Assembly (NCBI RefSeq): GCF_000826125.2
Contig: NZ_LN651373.1
Coordinates: 1,549,126 to 1,583,259, forward strand
Direction of reading: 5' to 3'
DNA: 34,134 nt
DNA from: Bhargavaea cecembensis
Lineage (GTDB): Bacteria; Bacillota; Bacilli; Bacillales_A; Planococcaceae
This document shows positions 25,326-33,285 of this stretch, in pieces. The notes beneath the pieces are model-generated. The model did not search any database. It was given only the letters and a program-made list of their open reading frames with translations, and was not told the DNA's origin. A program made the position numbers and the translations under genes. Position 1 is the first letter of the stretch; every line of letters begins with the position of its first letter.

Positions 25326-26677
25326 TATGTATCCCCGTCCTTTCCTGCGGTTACCGAGACGACGGATGCTTCGGCGTATCCGTCGCGGAATGAAATGGCA
25401 ATATGGTCCCCTTCCGAAAGTGCGGATGCGGACTTGACGACCTGTCCGCCGCTCCTTGCGATGCTGTAGCCGCGTTCCATGACGGCAAGCGGATTCAGCG
25501 CCTGGAGCGTGCGGAGTACGGATGCAAGCGACCGGCCGTGCAGGGAAACGGCCTCCCGCGCACTCCGTTCCAGTTCCCGGCCGAGCCGGTCCGTCCGCTC
25601 TTTGGCCGATTCGATCAGCAGTCCGGGATTGCGGGAATGCAGCCTCGTGTCCAGATGGGCGACGGCCTGCCTGCGTTCCTCGACCTGCCGGCTTGCAGAC
25701 TGGCGAAACCGTTCTTCGAGTGATTCCAGCCGTTCGGCAAACGGGCGGTACAGCCGCTCCGGAAACTGCATCGGGTAGGAAGACTCCAGCTGGGAAAGCC
25801 GCCGCTTTTCCTGTCGCAGCCTTCCCGACAGGCTTTGATGCATGCGGGATTTTGCTTCAAGGATCCTTCTGGCGAGTTCCACGCTGTCCGGCACAGCCAT
25901 TTCAGCGGCGGCCGTCGGGGTGGGGGCACGCAGGTCGGCGACGAAATCGGCGATCACGGTGTCGGTCTCATGGCCGACTGCGCTGATCACCGGAATCCGG
26001 GAAGAGAAGATCTCCCGGGCCACCTGTTCTTCGTTGAATGCCCACAGGTCCTCGATCGACCCGCCGCCCCGTCCGACGATGAGCACATCGATTCCCCCGT
26101 GTTCATTTGCCCGCCGGATGGCCGAAGAAACGGACGGCGCGGCGTTCGCGCCCTGCACGACTGCCGGGAACAGAAGGACTTCCGCCATCGGATACCGCCT
26201 GGCAAGCGTCGTGCAGATGTCGCGTACCGCGGCCCCGGTCGGTGCGGTGATCACGCCGACCCGCTCGGGAAAGCGGGGGATCGGCTGTTTCCACCGGGCA
26301 TCGAAGAGGCCTTCCTTCCCGAGCTTCTCCTTCAGCTGTTCAAACGCGATGTAAAGCTCTCCGATGCCGTCAGGCTGCATGGAGGTGGCGTAGAGCTGGT
26401 ATTGCCCCGCGGCTTCATAGACGTTCACGTCTCCCCGGATCAGGACGTTCATCCCTTCCTCGGGGCGGAATTTCAGCTTCCCGGCATTGGACCGGAACAT
26501 GGCGGCGCCGATCCGGGAACGCTCGTCCTTCAGGGTGAAGTAAATATGGCCGCTCGAGTGGATCTTGACGTTCGACAGTTCGCCTTTCACATAAACGTCG
26601 CGCAAGTGAATATCCGCATCGAATTTCCGCTTGATGTAGCGGGTCAGCGCCGCCACGGATAAATATGGATTGTCCAA
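25325..26677 (-). CDS. xseA: Exodeoxyribonuclease VII large subunit
   Basis: Catalytic subunit of exonuclease VII, which degrades single-stranded DNA from both ends. The start is TTG 26675-26677 (MDNPYLSVAALTRYIKRKFD), with GAAGGAGGG 6-9 nt upstream. The N-terminal OB fold (about 1-100, VYVKGELSNVKIHSSGHIYF) precedes the catalytic domain with RVGVITAPTGAAVRDI, DVLIVGRGGGSIEDLWAFN and ISAVGHETDTVIADFVADLRAPTPT, all family hallmarks (the last stretch is given in two overlapping parts in homologues). A coiled-coil region rich in Arg and Glu follows (about 270-400). The length of 450 residues is normal. Confidence 0.95.
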   Translation of the reverse strand: MDNPYLSVAALTRYIKRKFDADIHLRDVYVKGELSNVKIHSSGHIYFTLKDERSRIGAAMFRSNAGKLKFRPEEGMNVLIRGDVNVYEAAGQYQLYATSMQPDGIGELYIAFEQLKEKLGKEGLFDARWKQPIPRFPERVGVITAPTGAAVRDICTTLARRYPMAEVLLFPAVVQGANAAPSVSSAIRRANEHGGIDVLIVGRGGGSIEDLWAFNEEQVAREIFSSRIPVISAVGHETDTVIADFVADLRAPTPTAAAEMAVPDSVELARRILEAKSRMHQSLSGRLRQEKRRLSQLESSYPMQFPERLYRPFAERLESLEERFRQSASRQVEERRQAVAHLDTRLHSRNPGLLIESAKERTDRLGRELERSAREAVSLHGRSLASVLRTLQALNPLAVMERGYSIARSGGQVVKSASALSEGDHIAISFRDGYAEASVVSVTAGKDGDT

Positions 26678-26733
26678 GGGCTGTTCCCTCCTTCGCTATC
26701 GGAGCGCTTGAAGAGGCGCGGCCGGTTTTCAGC

Positions 26734-27597
26734 TCAGCAGCGGCCTTCCTTGAATGCTCTTCTGGCGCTTTCAAGCGTGTTCGACATGAGCATGGCGATG
26801 GTCATCGGACCGACCCCGCCGGGAACCGGGGTGATCTTTGAAGCGACCGGCAGGACGGCGTCAAAGTCGACGTCTCCCCGGAGCTTGCCGTCTTCACCGC
26901 GGTTGATGCCCACGTCGATGACGACGGCCCCGTCTTTCACATGTTCCTTGTTGATCATCCCTTCGCGGCCGACTGCCGCGACAAGGATGTCGGCCTGCTT
27001 CGTCACGGAAGGGAGGTCTGCCGTTTTCGAGTGGCAGATCGTGACGGTGGCGTCCTGCTGCAGCAGAAGCATGCTCATCGGCTTGCCGACAATATTGCTC
27101 CGGCCGACGACGACTGCGTGCTTTCCTTTGAGGGAGACTCCGCTCCGTTCCAGCATCACCATGATGCCGAGCGGCGTGCACGGCACGAAGGCGTCCAGGC
27201 CGGCCATCAGTTTGCCGGCATTGATCGGATGGAAGCCGTCCACGTCTTTGTCCGGCGAAATCGCCGAGATGATCCGCTGTTCGTCGATCTGCTTTGGAAG
27301 CGGCAGCTGGACAAGGATGCCGTGGATGGCCGGATCGCCGTTCAGCCGGTCGATTTCGCCGAGAAGTTCACTCTCCGACGTCTCCTCCGCCATGCGGATC
27401 ACTTCCGAGTGCATGCCGAGCGCCTTCACCGTGCGCTCTTTGCTTCCTACATAGGAAGCCGATGCCGGGTCGTTGCCGACGAGGATGACGGCGAGGCCCG
27501 GTGTGCAACCGTCCTGCTTGAGGCGCTCCACTTCCCGCCCCACTTCTTCCTTGATCTGCCTGCTGATTTCTTTTCCGTCAATGATCTTGCCGTCCAA
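26734..27597 (-). CDS. folD: Bifunctional methylenetetrahydrofolate dehydrogenase/cyclohydrolase FolD
   Basis: Interconverts 5,10-methylene- and 10-formyl-tetrahydrofolate. The catalytic lysine sits in [14 protein letters not shown] (K53 from the chosen start). Further signatures are [34 protein letters not shown], the NADP motif [16 protein letters not shown] and [16 protein letters not shown]. Two starts are possible. GTG 27604-27606 has no purine-rich sequence before it. TTG 27595-27597 ([14 protein letters not shown]) has GGAGTGA 5 nt upstream and matches the family N-terminus, so it is preferred. Length about 287 residues. It lies between nusB and xseA, as in B. subtilis. Confidence 0.94.
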   Translation of the reverse strand: MDGKIIDGKEISRQIKEEVGREVERLKQDGCTPGLAVILVGNDPASASYVGSKERTVKALGMHSEVIRMAEETSESELLGEIDRLNGDPAIHGILVQLPLPKQIDEQRIISAISPDKDVDGFHPINAGKLMAGLDAFVPCTPLGIMVMLERSGVSLKGKHAVVVGRSNIVGKPMSMLLLQQDATVTICHSKTADLPSVTKQADILVAAVGREGMINKEHVKDGAVVIDVGINRGEDGKLRGDVDFDAVLPVASKITPVPGGVGPMTIAMLMSNTLESARRAFKEGRC

Positions 27598-27623
27598 GCG
27601 ATTCACTCCAAGCTGTTAAGGAT

Positions 27624-28001
27624 TCATTCCGAGTATTTGGAGAGGACCCCGTTGACAAACCGGCCCGAAGTCTCGTCACCGAACGTCTTGCACAGTTCGA
27701 TGGCTTCGTTCAAGACGACTTTTGCAGGGGTGCCTTCCATATATTGCAGTTCATAGACCGCCATGCGAAGGACCGTGCGCTCCACTTTCGGCAGCCGGTC
27801 AAGCGTCCAGTTCTCCAGTTTGGACCGGAGGGAGCCGTCGATTTCGGCCCGGTTTTCAAACGTTCCGTTGACGAGCTGTTCATAAAAGGGATCCGTTTCT
27901 TCGCCGACGATGTGCCTCATGGCCTCTTGCGGGCTCATTTCGGTATTGTCCAGCTGGAACAGCGTCTGCATGGCCTTTTCGCGTGCTTCATGTCGTTTCA
28001 T
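27624..28001 (-). CDS. nusB: Transcription antitermination factor NusB
   Basis: Small helical RNA-binding protein that acts with NusE on boxA, mainly in rRNA operons. The start ATG 27999-28001 (MKRHEAREKAMQTLFQLDNT) has AGAGGAGAA upstream. The longer frame to 28049 adds residues that no family member has. Conserved parts are LENWTLDRLPKVERTVLRMA, YELQYMEG and KVVLNEAIELCKTFGDETSGRF, ending in VNGVLSKYSE. At 125 residues it is complete. It appears to head the nusB-folD-xseA-xseB-ispA unit after the yqhY terminator. Confidence 0.95.
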   Translation of the reverse strand: MKRHEAREKAMQTLFQLDNTEMSPQEAMRHIVGEETDPFYEQLVNGTFENRAEIDGSLRSKLENWTLDRLPKVERTVLRMAVYELQYMEGTPAKVVLNEAIELCKTFGDETSGRFVNGVLSKYSE

Positions 28002-28037
28002 ATCGGGCAGTTCTCCTCTTTTTCTTCGTTCTGGTTT

Positions 28038-28046
28038 ATGATAGCA
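28038..28046 (-). promoter_or_regulatory. Candidate extended -10 promoter for nusB
   Basis: On the minus strand TGCTATCAT gives an extended -10 (TGn plus TATCAT, 5 of 6) about 37 nt upstream of the nusB start and downstream of the yqhY terminator. No convincing -35 is present, which is tolerated by extended -10 promoters. Confidence 0.45.
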
Positions 28047-28076
28047 CATTTCCCGCCGGACATCCGGACCGAGCCG

Positions 28077-28110
28077 AAAAAACAGACCGCCGCCCGGATG
28101 GACGGCGGTC
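28077..28110 (-). terminator. Terminator after accB-accC-yqhY
   Basis: Stem GACCGCCG/CGGCGGTC (28085-28092 with 28103-28110), followed on the minus strand by TGTTTTTTC. It lies 4 nt after the yqhY stop. Confidence 0.88.
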
Positions 28111-28113
28111 AGG

Positions 28114-28515
28114 TCATTGTTTGTCGGCCGGCGGATCGAACTGGATGCCGGTGATATGGACGTTCACTTCCTGTGCTTCGATGGCGGTCATGTTCTGGAC
28201 GGTTTGCCGGACCGTCTCCTGGATTTTCCTGGCAACCGCCGGGATGGTGTAGCCGTACAGCACCGTGCAATAAATATCGATGAACAGGCCTTCATCCCCG
28301 TAATCAAGCTTGACCCCCTTGCCGTGGACTTTTTTGCCGAACTTTTCCGCGACGTCGCTCGCAAATGTGCCGCGGGTGTCCGCAACCCCTTCGACTTCCG
28401 TCGTGGCGATCCCGACAATCACTTCAAGCACTTCCGGGGCAAGTTCAACCTTGCCGAACTCATCTTTTTCCGAGACTGCCGCATGTTCATTGGAAGGAAT
28501 CGATTTATCAGCCAT
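28114..28515 (-). CDS. yqhY: Asp23/Gls24 family envelope stress response protein YqhY
   Basis: A 133-residue Asp23-family protein. The start is ATG 28513-28515 (MADKSIPSNEHAAV), about 10 nt after GAAAGGG; an in-frame ATG 9 nt earlier is too close to that site. The family core is clear: GKVELAPEVLEVIVGIATTE, VEGVADTRGTF, GVKLDYGDEGLFIDIYCTV and YGYTIPAVARKIQETVRQTV, ending VNVHITGIQF. In B. subtilis YqhY is encoded with accB-accC and is linked to control of acetyl-CoA carboxylase. The same linkage is seen here, 17 nt after accC. Confidence 0.93.
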   Translation of the reverse strand: MADKSIPSNEHAAVSEKDEFGKVELAPEVLEVIVGIATTEVEGVADTRGTFASDVAEKFGKKVHGKGVKLDYGDEGLFIDIYCTVLYGYTIPAVARKIQETVRQTVQNMTAIEAQEVNVHITGIQFDPPADKQ

Positions 28516-28531
28516 CCGGTTCATCCCTTTC

Positions 28532-29899
28532 TCAGTCTTGTCCTGCCTCTTCAGCCATGACATCGTATTTTTCGAGGAACTTCGTATCAAAATCCCCTGA
28601 TTTGAACACTTCATGATCCATAAGGTTCAGATGGAACGGGATCGTCGTGTCCACTCCGTCGACGACGAATTCGGACAGGGCCCGCTTCATCCGCGCGACC
28701 GCCTCTTCTCGGGTGTCGGCGAACGTGATGAGCTTGGCCACCATCGAGTCGTAGAACGGCGGGATCGAATAGCCGGTGTAGACGGCGGAGTCCACCCGCA
28801 CCCCGTTGCCGCCCGGCGCCATGTACATGTCCACGCGGCCCGGGGACGGCATGAAATTCCTCGCCGGGTTTTCCGCGTTGATCCGGCATTCGATCGCCCA
28901 GCCGCGGATCTTGATATCCTCCTGGCGGTAAGCGAGGGGCTCGCCCGAGGCGATCTTCAGCTGCTGGACGATGAGGTCGATGCCCGTCACCATTTCGGTC
29001 ACGGGATGCTCGACCTGGATCCTCGTGTTCATTTCCATGAAATAGAACTTGTCGTTCACATGATCATAGATGAACTCGACTGTGCCCGCCCCCCGGTAGC
29101 CGACGGCCTCGGCCGCCTTGACGGCCGCCTCGCCCATCTTCGCGCGGGTCTCTTCGGAAAGTGCCGGTGACGGCGCTTCCTCGACGAGCTTCTGCATCCG
29201 TCGCTGGATCGAGCAGTCCCGTTCGCCGAGGTGGATGACGTTCCCGTACTTGTCCGCCAGTACCTGGATCTCGACATGCCGGAAGTTCTCGATGAACTTC
29301 TCCAGATAGACACCCGGGTTCCCGAAGGCGGCCGCAGCCTCCTTCTGGGTGATTTCGACCCCTTTGCGGAGTTCGGCCTCATCACGCGCTACCCGGATGC
29401 CCTTTCCTCCGCCGCCCGCCGTCGCTTTGATGATGACGGGGAAGCCGATCTCCCCGGCCACCCGGAGGGCGTCTTCAGGACCGTCGACAATGCCGGTCGA
29501 GCCGGGCACGACCGGAACGCCCGCCGCCCGCATCGTCTCGCGCGCCACGTCTTTCGTGCCCATCTTGGAGATGGCGTCGGCGGTCGGTCCGATGAATTCG
29601 ACGTTGACTTCCTCGCAGAGCTCGGCGAAGTCCGCGTTTTCGGCGAGGAATCCGTAACCCGGATGGATGCCGTCGCAGCCGGTCATCTTGGCGACGCTGA
29701 TGACATTCGTGAAGTTGAGGTAGCTGTCTTTTGAGAGCTTCGGCCCGATGCAATACGCCTCGTCGGCCATCTCCACATGGAGGGCGTCGCGGTCGGCCTC
29801 AGAGTAGACGGCCACTGTCTGGATCCCGAGGTCGCGGCATGCACGGATGATGCGGACCGCGATTTCTCCCCGGTTTGCAATGAGTACTTTCTTCAGCAT
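28532..29899 (-). CDS. accC: Acetyl-CoA carboxylase, biotin carboxylase subunit
   Basis: Carboxylates the biotin on AccB with bicarbonate and ATP, the first half of malonyl-CoA synthesis. ATG 29897-29899 follows GGAGGG. The pre-ATP-grasp domain starts [20 protein letters not shown]. The ATP-grasp glycine-rich loop is [12 protein letters not shown]. The metal and catalytic segments [35 protein letters not shown] and the C-terminal [18 protein letters not shown] are all present. The 455 residues are full length. It lies 12 nt downstream of accB in the usual order. Confidence 0.97.
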   Translation of the reverse strand: MLKKVLIANRGEIAVRIIRACRDLGIQTVAVYSEADRDALHVEMADEAYCIGPKLSKDSYLNFTNVISVAKMTGCDGIHPGYGFLAENADFAELCEEVNVEFIGPTADAISKMGTKDVARETMRAAGVPVVPGSTGIVDGPEDALRVAGEIGFPVIIKATAGGGGKGIRVARDEAELRKGVEITQKEAAAAFGNPGVYLEKFIENFRHVEIQVLADKYGNVIHLGERDCSIQRRMQKLVEEAPSPALSEETRAKMGEAAVKAAEAVGYRGAGTVEFIYDHVNDKFYFMEMNTRIQVEHPVTEMVTGIDLIVQQLKIASGEPLAYRQEDIKIRGWAIECRINAENPARNFMPSPGRVDMYMAPGGNGVRVDSAVYTGYSIPPFYDSMVAKLITFADTREEAVARMKRALSEFVVDGVDTTIPFHLNLMDHEVFKSGDFDTKFLEKYDVMAEEAGQD

Positions 29900-29911
29900 G
29901 GCAGACCCTCC

Positions 29912-30430
29912 TTATTCCGGCTTGACGAGGAATAGAGGCTGGCCGTACTCAACAAGCTGGCCGTCTTCCACGAGAACCTTGACGATTTCCCCGCTCATTT
30001 CCGCTTCGATTTCGTTGAACAGCTTCATCGCTTCGACGATGCAGACAACGCTTGCAGGCTTTACTTTGTCGCCGGGCCGGACAAATGCCGGTGCGTCCGG
30101 GGACGGCGATTCATAGAAAGTCCCGACCATCGGAGATTTCACTTCCTCAAGTCCTTCTTCCGGTTCGGCTGCAGCCGCAGGGGCTTCTTTCTGCGCGGCC
30201 GGCTCTTCCTTCTGCTCGGCAACGGCGGGCGCTGCAGGAGCTGCGGGAGCGGCCGGCGCTACAGGTGCTTGCTGCGTGACTTCCGGTGCGGAAGGGGCAG
30301 CGGAAACGGCTGTGAAGGCGCCGCCTTTTTTCAGCTTGATCTCCCCTTCTTCCGTCTTGTACTTGAATTCTTCAATCCCCGATTGGTCGATGAGTTTGAT
30401 GATTTCTCGGATTTCCTGGATTTTCAGCAT
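29912..30430 (-). CDS. accB: Acetyl-CoA carboxylase, biotin carboxyl carrier protein
   Basis: The biotin carrier of acetyl-CoA carboxylase. The N-terminal part ([20 protein letters not shown], then [14 protein letters not shown]) precedes a long Ala/Pro linker (about 40-92), which joins the biotinyl domain (about 95-172). The biotinylated lysine is K136 in [33 protein letters not shown] is the typical start of the domain. The length of 172 residues is normal. ATG 30428-30430 follows AAGAGGAG. It is the first gene of the accB-accC-yqhY unit, and the upstream region carries a candidate promoter and a dispersed repeat. Confidence 0.96.
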   Translation of the reverse strand: MLKIQEIREIIKLIDQSGIEEFKYKTEEGEIKLKKGGAFTAVSAAPSAPEVTQQAPVAPAAPAAPAAPAVAEQKEEPAAQKEAPAAAAEPEEGLEEVKSPMVGTFYESPSPDAPAFVRPGDKVKPASVVCIVEAMKLFNEIEAEMSGEIVKVLVEDGQLVEYGQPLFLVKPE

Positions 30431-30452
30431 TTCGACGACTCCTCTTACTTTT

Positions 30453-30498
30453 GAAATGGGTACCCTTTCATTTTAGACGTTTCTCTGACTTTTTGAAA
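30453..30498 (-). promoter_or_regulatory. Candidate accB promoter and GGGTACCC palindrome
   Basis: On the minus strand TTTCAA (30493-30498) and TAAAAT (30470-30475) are 17 bases apart. The near-palindrome GAAA-T-GGGTACCC-TTTC (30453-30469) falls between the -10 and the ribosome binding site. The -35 is poor, so the call is tentative. Confidence 0.35.
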
Positions 30499-30550
30499 CT
30501 GTTAACGGGGAATTGGCCGGATTTGGGCCTGCGGGAGGATTCGAATCCCC

Positions 30551-30711
30551 GTTGATTTCCGTTGCAGGCGGACGCTTTCTGCGGGCACGGCTTCAGTCGA
30601 CGCCAATACGAAGATTGGCGTCTGCGCCCAAAAGCGATAGCGTTGGGCGGCATCGCGGGGCCTTCAGCTCGCGCTGTTCCCGCTAGAGTCGCCGCCTTCC
30701 ACTCCAATCAC
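30551..30711 (+). repeat. Full-length dispersed intergenic repeat (about 160 bp) with imperfect inverted ends
   Basis: Begins GTTGATTTCCGTTGCAGGCG. Its end, read in reverse, is GGTGATTGGAGTGGAAGGCG, giving imperfect terminal inverted repeats. Inside are two hairpins: GACGCCAAT/ATTGGCGTC and CGCCCAA/TTGGGCG. The left half is shared with 18242-18320. There is no transposase, so it behaves like a non-autonomous MITE-like or structured intergenic element. Confidence 0.75.
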
Positions 30712-30764
30712 CTGATAGTAACAGTTGAAGACCTTGCGGAAGCTTTACAATTCTCCAAACAACA

Positions 30765-30793
30765 AGAAAAAAGGCCTTCCGGAGGAGGCCTTG
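30765..30793 (-). terminator. Terminator after spoIIIAH
   Basis: Stem AAGGCCT/AGGCCTT (30771-30777 with 30786-30792), followed on the minus strand by TTTTTTC. It lies immediately after the spoIIIAH stop and closes the reduced spoIIIA operon. Confidence 0.85.
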
Positions 30794-31330
30794 TCATTTT
30801 TCGGATTTGAAGTCGACCTGGACGGTTCTTGCATCATTCCACTCGCTCTTGACGGTGTAGACGATCTGGTCGGCCTGGGCGGGGGACATTTCCGCCGCGA
30901 TGACGTTCACCTTCACACTGCCGTCTTCCGCCCTGACCACCGCGTCTTCGTACCCGAGGTCTTTGATGAGCATTTCAAGCATCGCCTCCGCGGTCTCCCG
31001 TTTCGTGAGGGTCTGCATCTCGTCGAATGCGGCATTCCGTTCCTCTGCGGTCATGTCTTCGGAAGTGATCTTCTGCGTGAGCTGCTCCCTCAGCTGGCTG
31101 CGCTCGTTGCGCACTTCCATCCGCATCTCTTCGAACAGGTAGCTTTCCGCGAAGACCGGGGTCGTGTCCTTGCCCGCCTCCCCGAGTTCGGTGCCGTCCA
31201 GCGTATCGCCGGAGAAGATCGTGATCCCGTCAAATGGTTTCGGCGCTTTTTCGAACAAGTAATACACTCCGATCACTGCCGTCAGGCTGAGCAGCGTGAG
31301 CAGCCAGACGCCTCTTTTCCTTACTTTCAT
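30794..31330 (-). CDS. spoIIIAH: Stage III sporulation protein SpoIIIAH
   Basis: In spore formers SpoIIIAH sits in the mother-cell membrane and its extracytoplasmic ring domain binds SpoIIQ across the intermembrane space. One N-terminal transmembrane helix (about 8-26, VWLLTLLSLTAVIGVYYLF) precedes a helical charged region (about 60-115) and the YscJ/FliF-like ring fold (about 115-178, AEAMLEMLIKDLGYEDAVVR to VYTVKSEWNDARTVQVDFK). The 178 residues are somewhat shorter than B. subtilis (about 218). The ATG at 31328-31330 overlaps the spoIIIAG stop by four bases. The frame is intact. Confidence 0.9.
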   Translation of the reverse strand: MKVRKRGVWLLTLLSLTAVIGVYYLFEKAPKPFDGITIFSGDTLDGTELGEAGKDTTPVFAESYLFEEMRMEVRNERSQLREQLTQKITSEDMTAEERNAAFDEMQTLTKRETAEAMLEMLIKDLGYEDAVVRAEDGSVKVNVIAAEMSPAQADQIVYTVKSEWNDARTVQVDFKSEK

Positions 31331-31791
31331 CGGCCTTCCCCCTCTTTTTTCATTTCCACCACGACGATCCGGTGTTCGGGCAGCTGGAGCACCCCGGACA
31401 GGATCCGGGCCAGCTCACTCCGGATTCTCGGGTCTCCGGCTCCTTCGGCGACGACGAGGATCCCTTCGGAAGGCGTGTCCCCCGATGCGCCGGACCCGCC
31501 CCCGAAATAGCCGGACAGCGAAAACATCCCGCTTTCCGAATCCGGACCGGCATCCTGCCGGTAGACCTTGACGGAACCGACTCCGCGGATTTCCGAAAGC
31601 ACGGCTTCAAGATCCGATTGCGCCGGTTCCGTTCCCGCGCCTCCCCGGTCACCGCCGGCCAGGGCCGGCAGCAGGATGATCAGGGCTGCGGCACCGGCGA
31701 GCAGGAACAGCCAACTATTCCGTTTCCGCAAATTCTCCATGTCATCCCACGCTTCCCGTCCCTTCCGCCATGGTGATCCATCCTGAGACAA
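31327..31791 (-). CDS. spoIIIAG: Stage III sporulation protein SpoIIIAG, short form
   Basis: Ring-forming membrane protein of the SpoIIIA-SpoIIQ channel. A single transmembrane helix (about 27-46, SWLFLLAGAAALIILLPALA) is followed by LEAVLSEIRGVGSVKVY and the conserved C-terminal ring segment EGILVVAEGAGDPRIRSELA, ending LPEHRIVVVEMKK. The start is uncertain: TTG 31789-31791 gives 154 residues, ATG 31738-31740 gives 137, and neither has a strong ribosome binding site. B. subtilis SpoIIIAG has about 229 residues. The missing part corresponds mostly to the segment between helix and ring fold that builds the beta-triangle insert. Confidence 0.85.
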   Translation of the reverse strand: MSQDGSPWRKGREAWDDMENLRKRNSWLFLLAGAAALIILLPALAGGDRGGAGTEPAQSDLEAVLSEIRGVGSVKVYRQDAGPDSESGMFSLSGYFGGGSGASGDTPSEGILVVAEGAGDPRIRSELARILSGVLQLPEHRIVVVEMKKEGEGR

Positions 31792-31812
31792 TGTATGCCG
31801 TATCCGTACAAG

Positions 31813-31974
31813 CTATGCACCCGCGAGCCGTGCCGCACACCGGATCATCCAGAGCAGCACCGCCAGCTTGACGAGCGGAAGAATGCGCTCCTGCTCCTCA
31901 TCGCCGAGAAGGAGCGGCAGAACCGCGGCAAAGAACAGGAGAGAGACCAGCCCGCCCATAAATTCACCCAACAT
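31813..31974 (-). CDS. spoIIIAF: Truncated SpoIIIAF (N-terminal membrane hairpin only)
   Basis: ATG 31972-31974 is preceded by GGGGTGA at good spacing, just after the spoIIIAE stop. The 53-residue product (MLGEFMGGLVSLLFFAAVLP, then LLLGDEEQERILPLVKLAV and LLWMIRCAARLAGA) has two transmembrane helices and aligns with the first part of SpoIIIAF. The soluble C-terminal domain, some 150 residues in B. subtilis, is absent. The frame ends at TAG (31813-31815), and no other frame downstream restores it before spoIIIAG begins. It was either shortened by decay or retained as a small membrane protein. Confidence 0.75.
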   Translation of the reverse strand: MLGEFMGGLVSLLFFAAVLPLLLGDEEQERILPLVKLAVLLWMIRCAARLAGA

Positions 31975-31979
31975 CCCGT

Positions 31980-32879
31980 TCACCCCGTTCCCGCGATCAA
32001 CTTGATCAGAACCACGGCGAGCAGCACCGTATAAAAAACCGCGAAAGCTACGATGAATGTAATGCCGCAAAGAACGAACATCGTCTTCCCGAGATCGTCG
32101 AACAGGCCGGACAATTCCTCACCCGCGAACGGCTCGCTCAGCGCCGCCAGCCATTTATAGAAAAAGGCGGTGAGCAGCACCTGGGCTGCCGGGATAAGAC
32201 AGACGACGAGGATCGTCCCGATGAGCCACCCGCCCGCCATGGCCGCGGTGCCTGCCGAGTATTTGCCGAAAACCCCGAGCGCATCCGTGACAAATGAGCC
32301 GATCAGCGGAATGTTTTGCCGGAGCAGCACTTTCAGCGGCTCGCCCGCGGAGCCTGAACCGGCCCATGCCATGACGCCCGTGGCCGTGATGAACAGCGTG
32401 TAACAGGCCGCGATCACCGAGACCGCGCCGAGGATCGTCACCCGGATCATTTCCGCGATCCGCGTGAACGGAATATCCGGCACAAGCCGCGAAAGGTAAT
32501 CAAATAAAAAGCTGACCGTCAGCAGCGGAATGAGCCACTTCCCGCCGAGGACGACCGAGCCCTGCACGAACAGGAACACCGCCGGATTCCAGCCGGCGAT
32601 CGTCAGCGCCCCGCCCGCTGCCGCCATTCCGGACGTGAGGAGCGGATAGACGCCGAGGAACAGGCCGGTCATCTTGGCGGTGAGCCCGTCCAGCATCCGG
32701 AGCGCTTCCGCCGCCGGGCCGAGCGCCATCGTGCCGGCCGTCAGAAACAGGAGGACCCTTGTCCATTCCCTGAACGCCGGAAAAAGGAAATCTGCGATGA
32801 GTCCGGCCGCACAGAGGATGAGGACGGTCTGAAACAGCCGGACGACCGGAGCGGCTGCCGCAAGTATAAGATCCGCCAG
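31980..32879 (-). CDS. spoIIIAE: Stage III sporulation protein SpoIIIAE, shortened, probable CTG start
   Basis: Polytopic membrane protein of the SpoIIIA complex. The first ATG in frame (32727-32729) would cut off a well-matching segment. Upstream the same frame reads LADLILAAAAPVVRLFQTVL, ILCAAGLIADFLFPAFREWT and RVLLFLTAG, which aligns with the B. subtilis ISYFFHELIMNGKLLGTLIL region. The only start-like codon there with a ribosome binding site is CTG 32877-32879, 6 nt after AAAGGGGGGG. With it the protein has 299 residues and about seven hydrophobic segments, against 399 in B. subtilis. The signal peptide and about 75 N-terminal residues are missing. A TGA at 32895-32897 blocks further extension. 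Confidence 0.75.
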   Translation of the reverse strand: MADLILAAAAPVVRLFQTVLILCAAGLIADFLFPAFREWTRVLLFLTAGTMALGPAAEALRMLDGLTAKMTGLFLGVYPLLTSGMAAAGGALTIAGWNPAVFLFVQGSVVLGGKWLIPLLTVSFLFDYLSRLVPDIPFTRIAEMIRVTILGAVSVIAACYTLFITATGVMAWAGSGSAGEPLKVLLRQNIPLIGSFVTDALGVFGKYSAGTAAMAGGWLIGTILVVCLIPAAQVLLTAFFYKWLAALSEPFAGEELSGLFDDLGKTMFVLCGITFIVAFAVFYTVLLAVVLIKLIAGTG

Positions 32880-32904
32880 GAAAGGCCCCCCCTTTCACGC
32901 CCGG

Positions 32905-33276
32905 TCAAGGCAGGAGGCCGAGCACCGTCCCGGACGCCTCGAGCAGCCGGTCTGACCAGGCGGCCAGGATCAGCAGTTTGGCCGCCGTGTGGGAAATCCG
33001 GCCGACCGCTCCGAACCCGGCATCCTCCATCATCGATTTAAATGAATCCGATAGATAAAAGATCAGCGCAGACCCGGCTAGCAAGCCGAGCAGGCCGGCG
33101 GCGGGGATGTCCGCCCCCGCCAGTGTCCGGATGGCCGGCACGAGAAGTTTCATGGCGAGCTGCGCAATCAGAAGGAAATAGAAGATCATCAGAAAAAACG
33201 GCAGCAGGCCCGGCGCATGCGACTGGATCAGGATCAGCAGGAAGGCGGCGATCACCGCCGTAAGAATGATGTCCAT
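32905..33276 (-). CDS. spoIIIAD: Stage III sporulation protein SpoIIIAD
   Basis: A 123-residue membrane protein with four hydrophobic stretches (MDIILTAVIAAFLLILIQ, LLPFFLMIFYFLLIAQLAM, AAGLLGLLAGSALIFYLSD and AAKLLILAAWSDRLLEAS). AC and AD are related small membrane proteins of the SpoIIIA complex, likened to type III secretion export components. The length is close to that of B. subtilis SpoIIIAD (about 133). ATG 33274-33276 lies about 9 nt after spoIIIAC behind a weak GAGGCGG. The frame is intact. Confidence 0.88.
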   Translation of the reverse strand: MDIILTAVIAAFLLILIQSHAPGLLPFFLMIFYFLLIAQLAMKLLVPAIRTLAGADIPAAGLLGLLAGSALIFYLSDSFKSMMEDAGFGAVGRISHTAAKLLILAAWSDRLLEASGTVLGLLP

Positions 33277-33285
33277 CCGTCCGCC

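Larger units (their letters stand above)
30431..30764. other. Intergenic region between spoIIIAH and accB
   Basis: About 330 bases without a gene. It holds the accB leader and promoter candidate, the full dispersed repeat at 30551-30711 and a short stretch before the spoIIIAH terminator. Short frames across it are chance. Confidence 0.7.
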
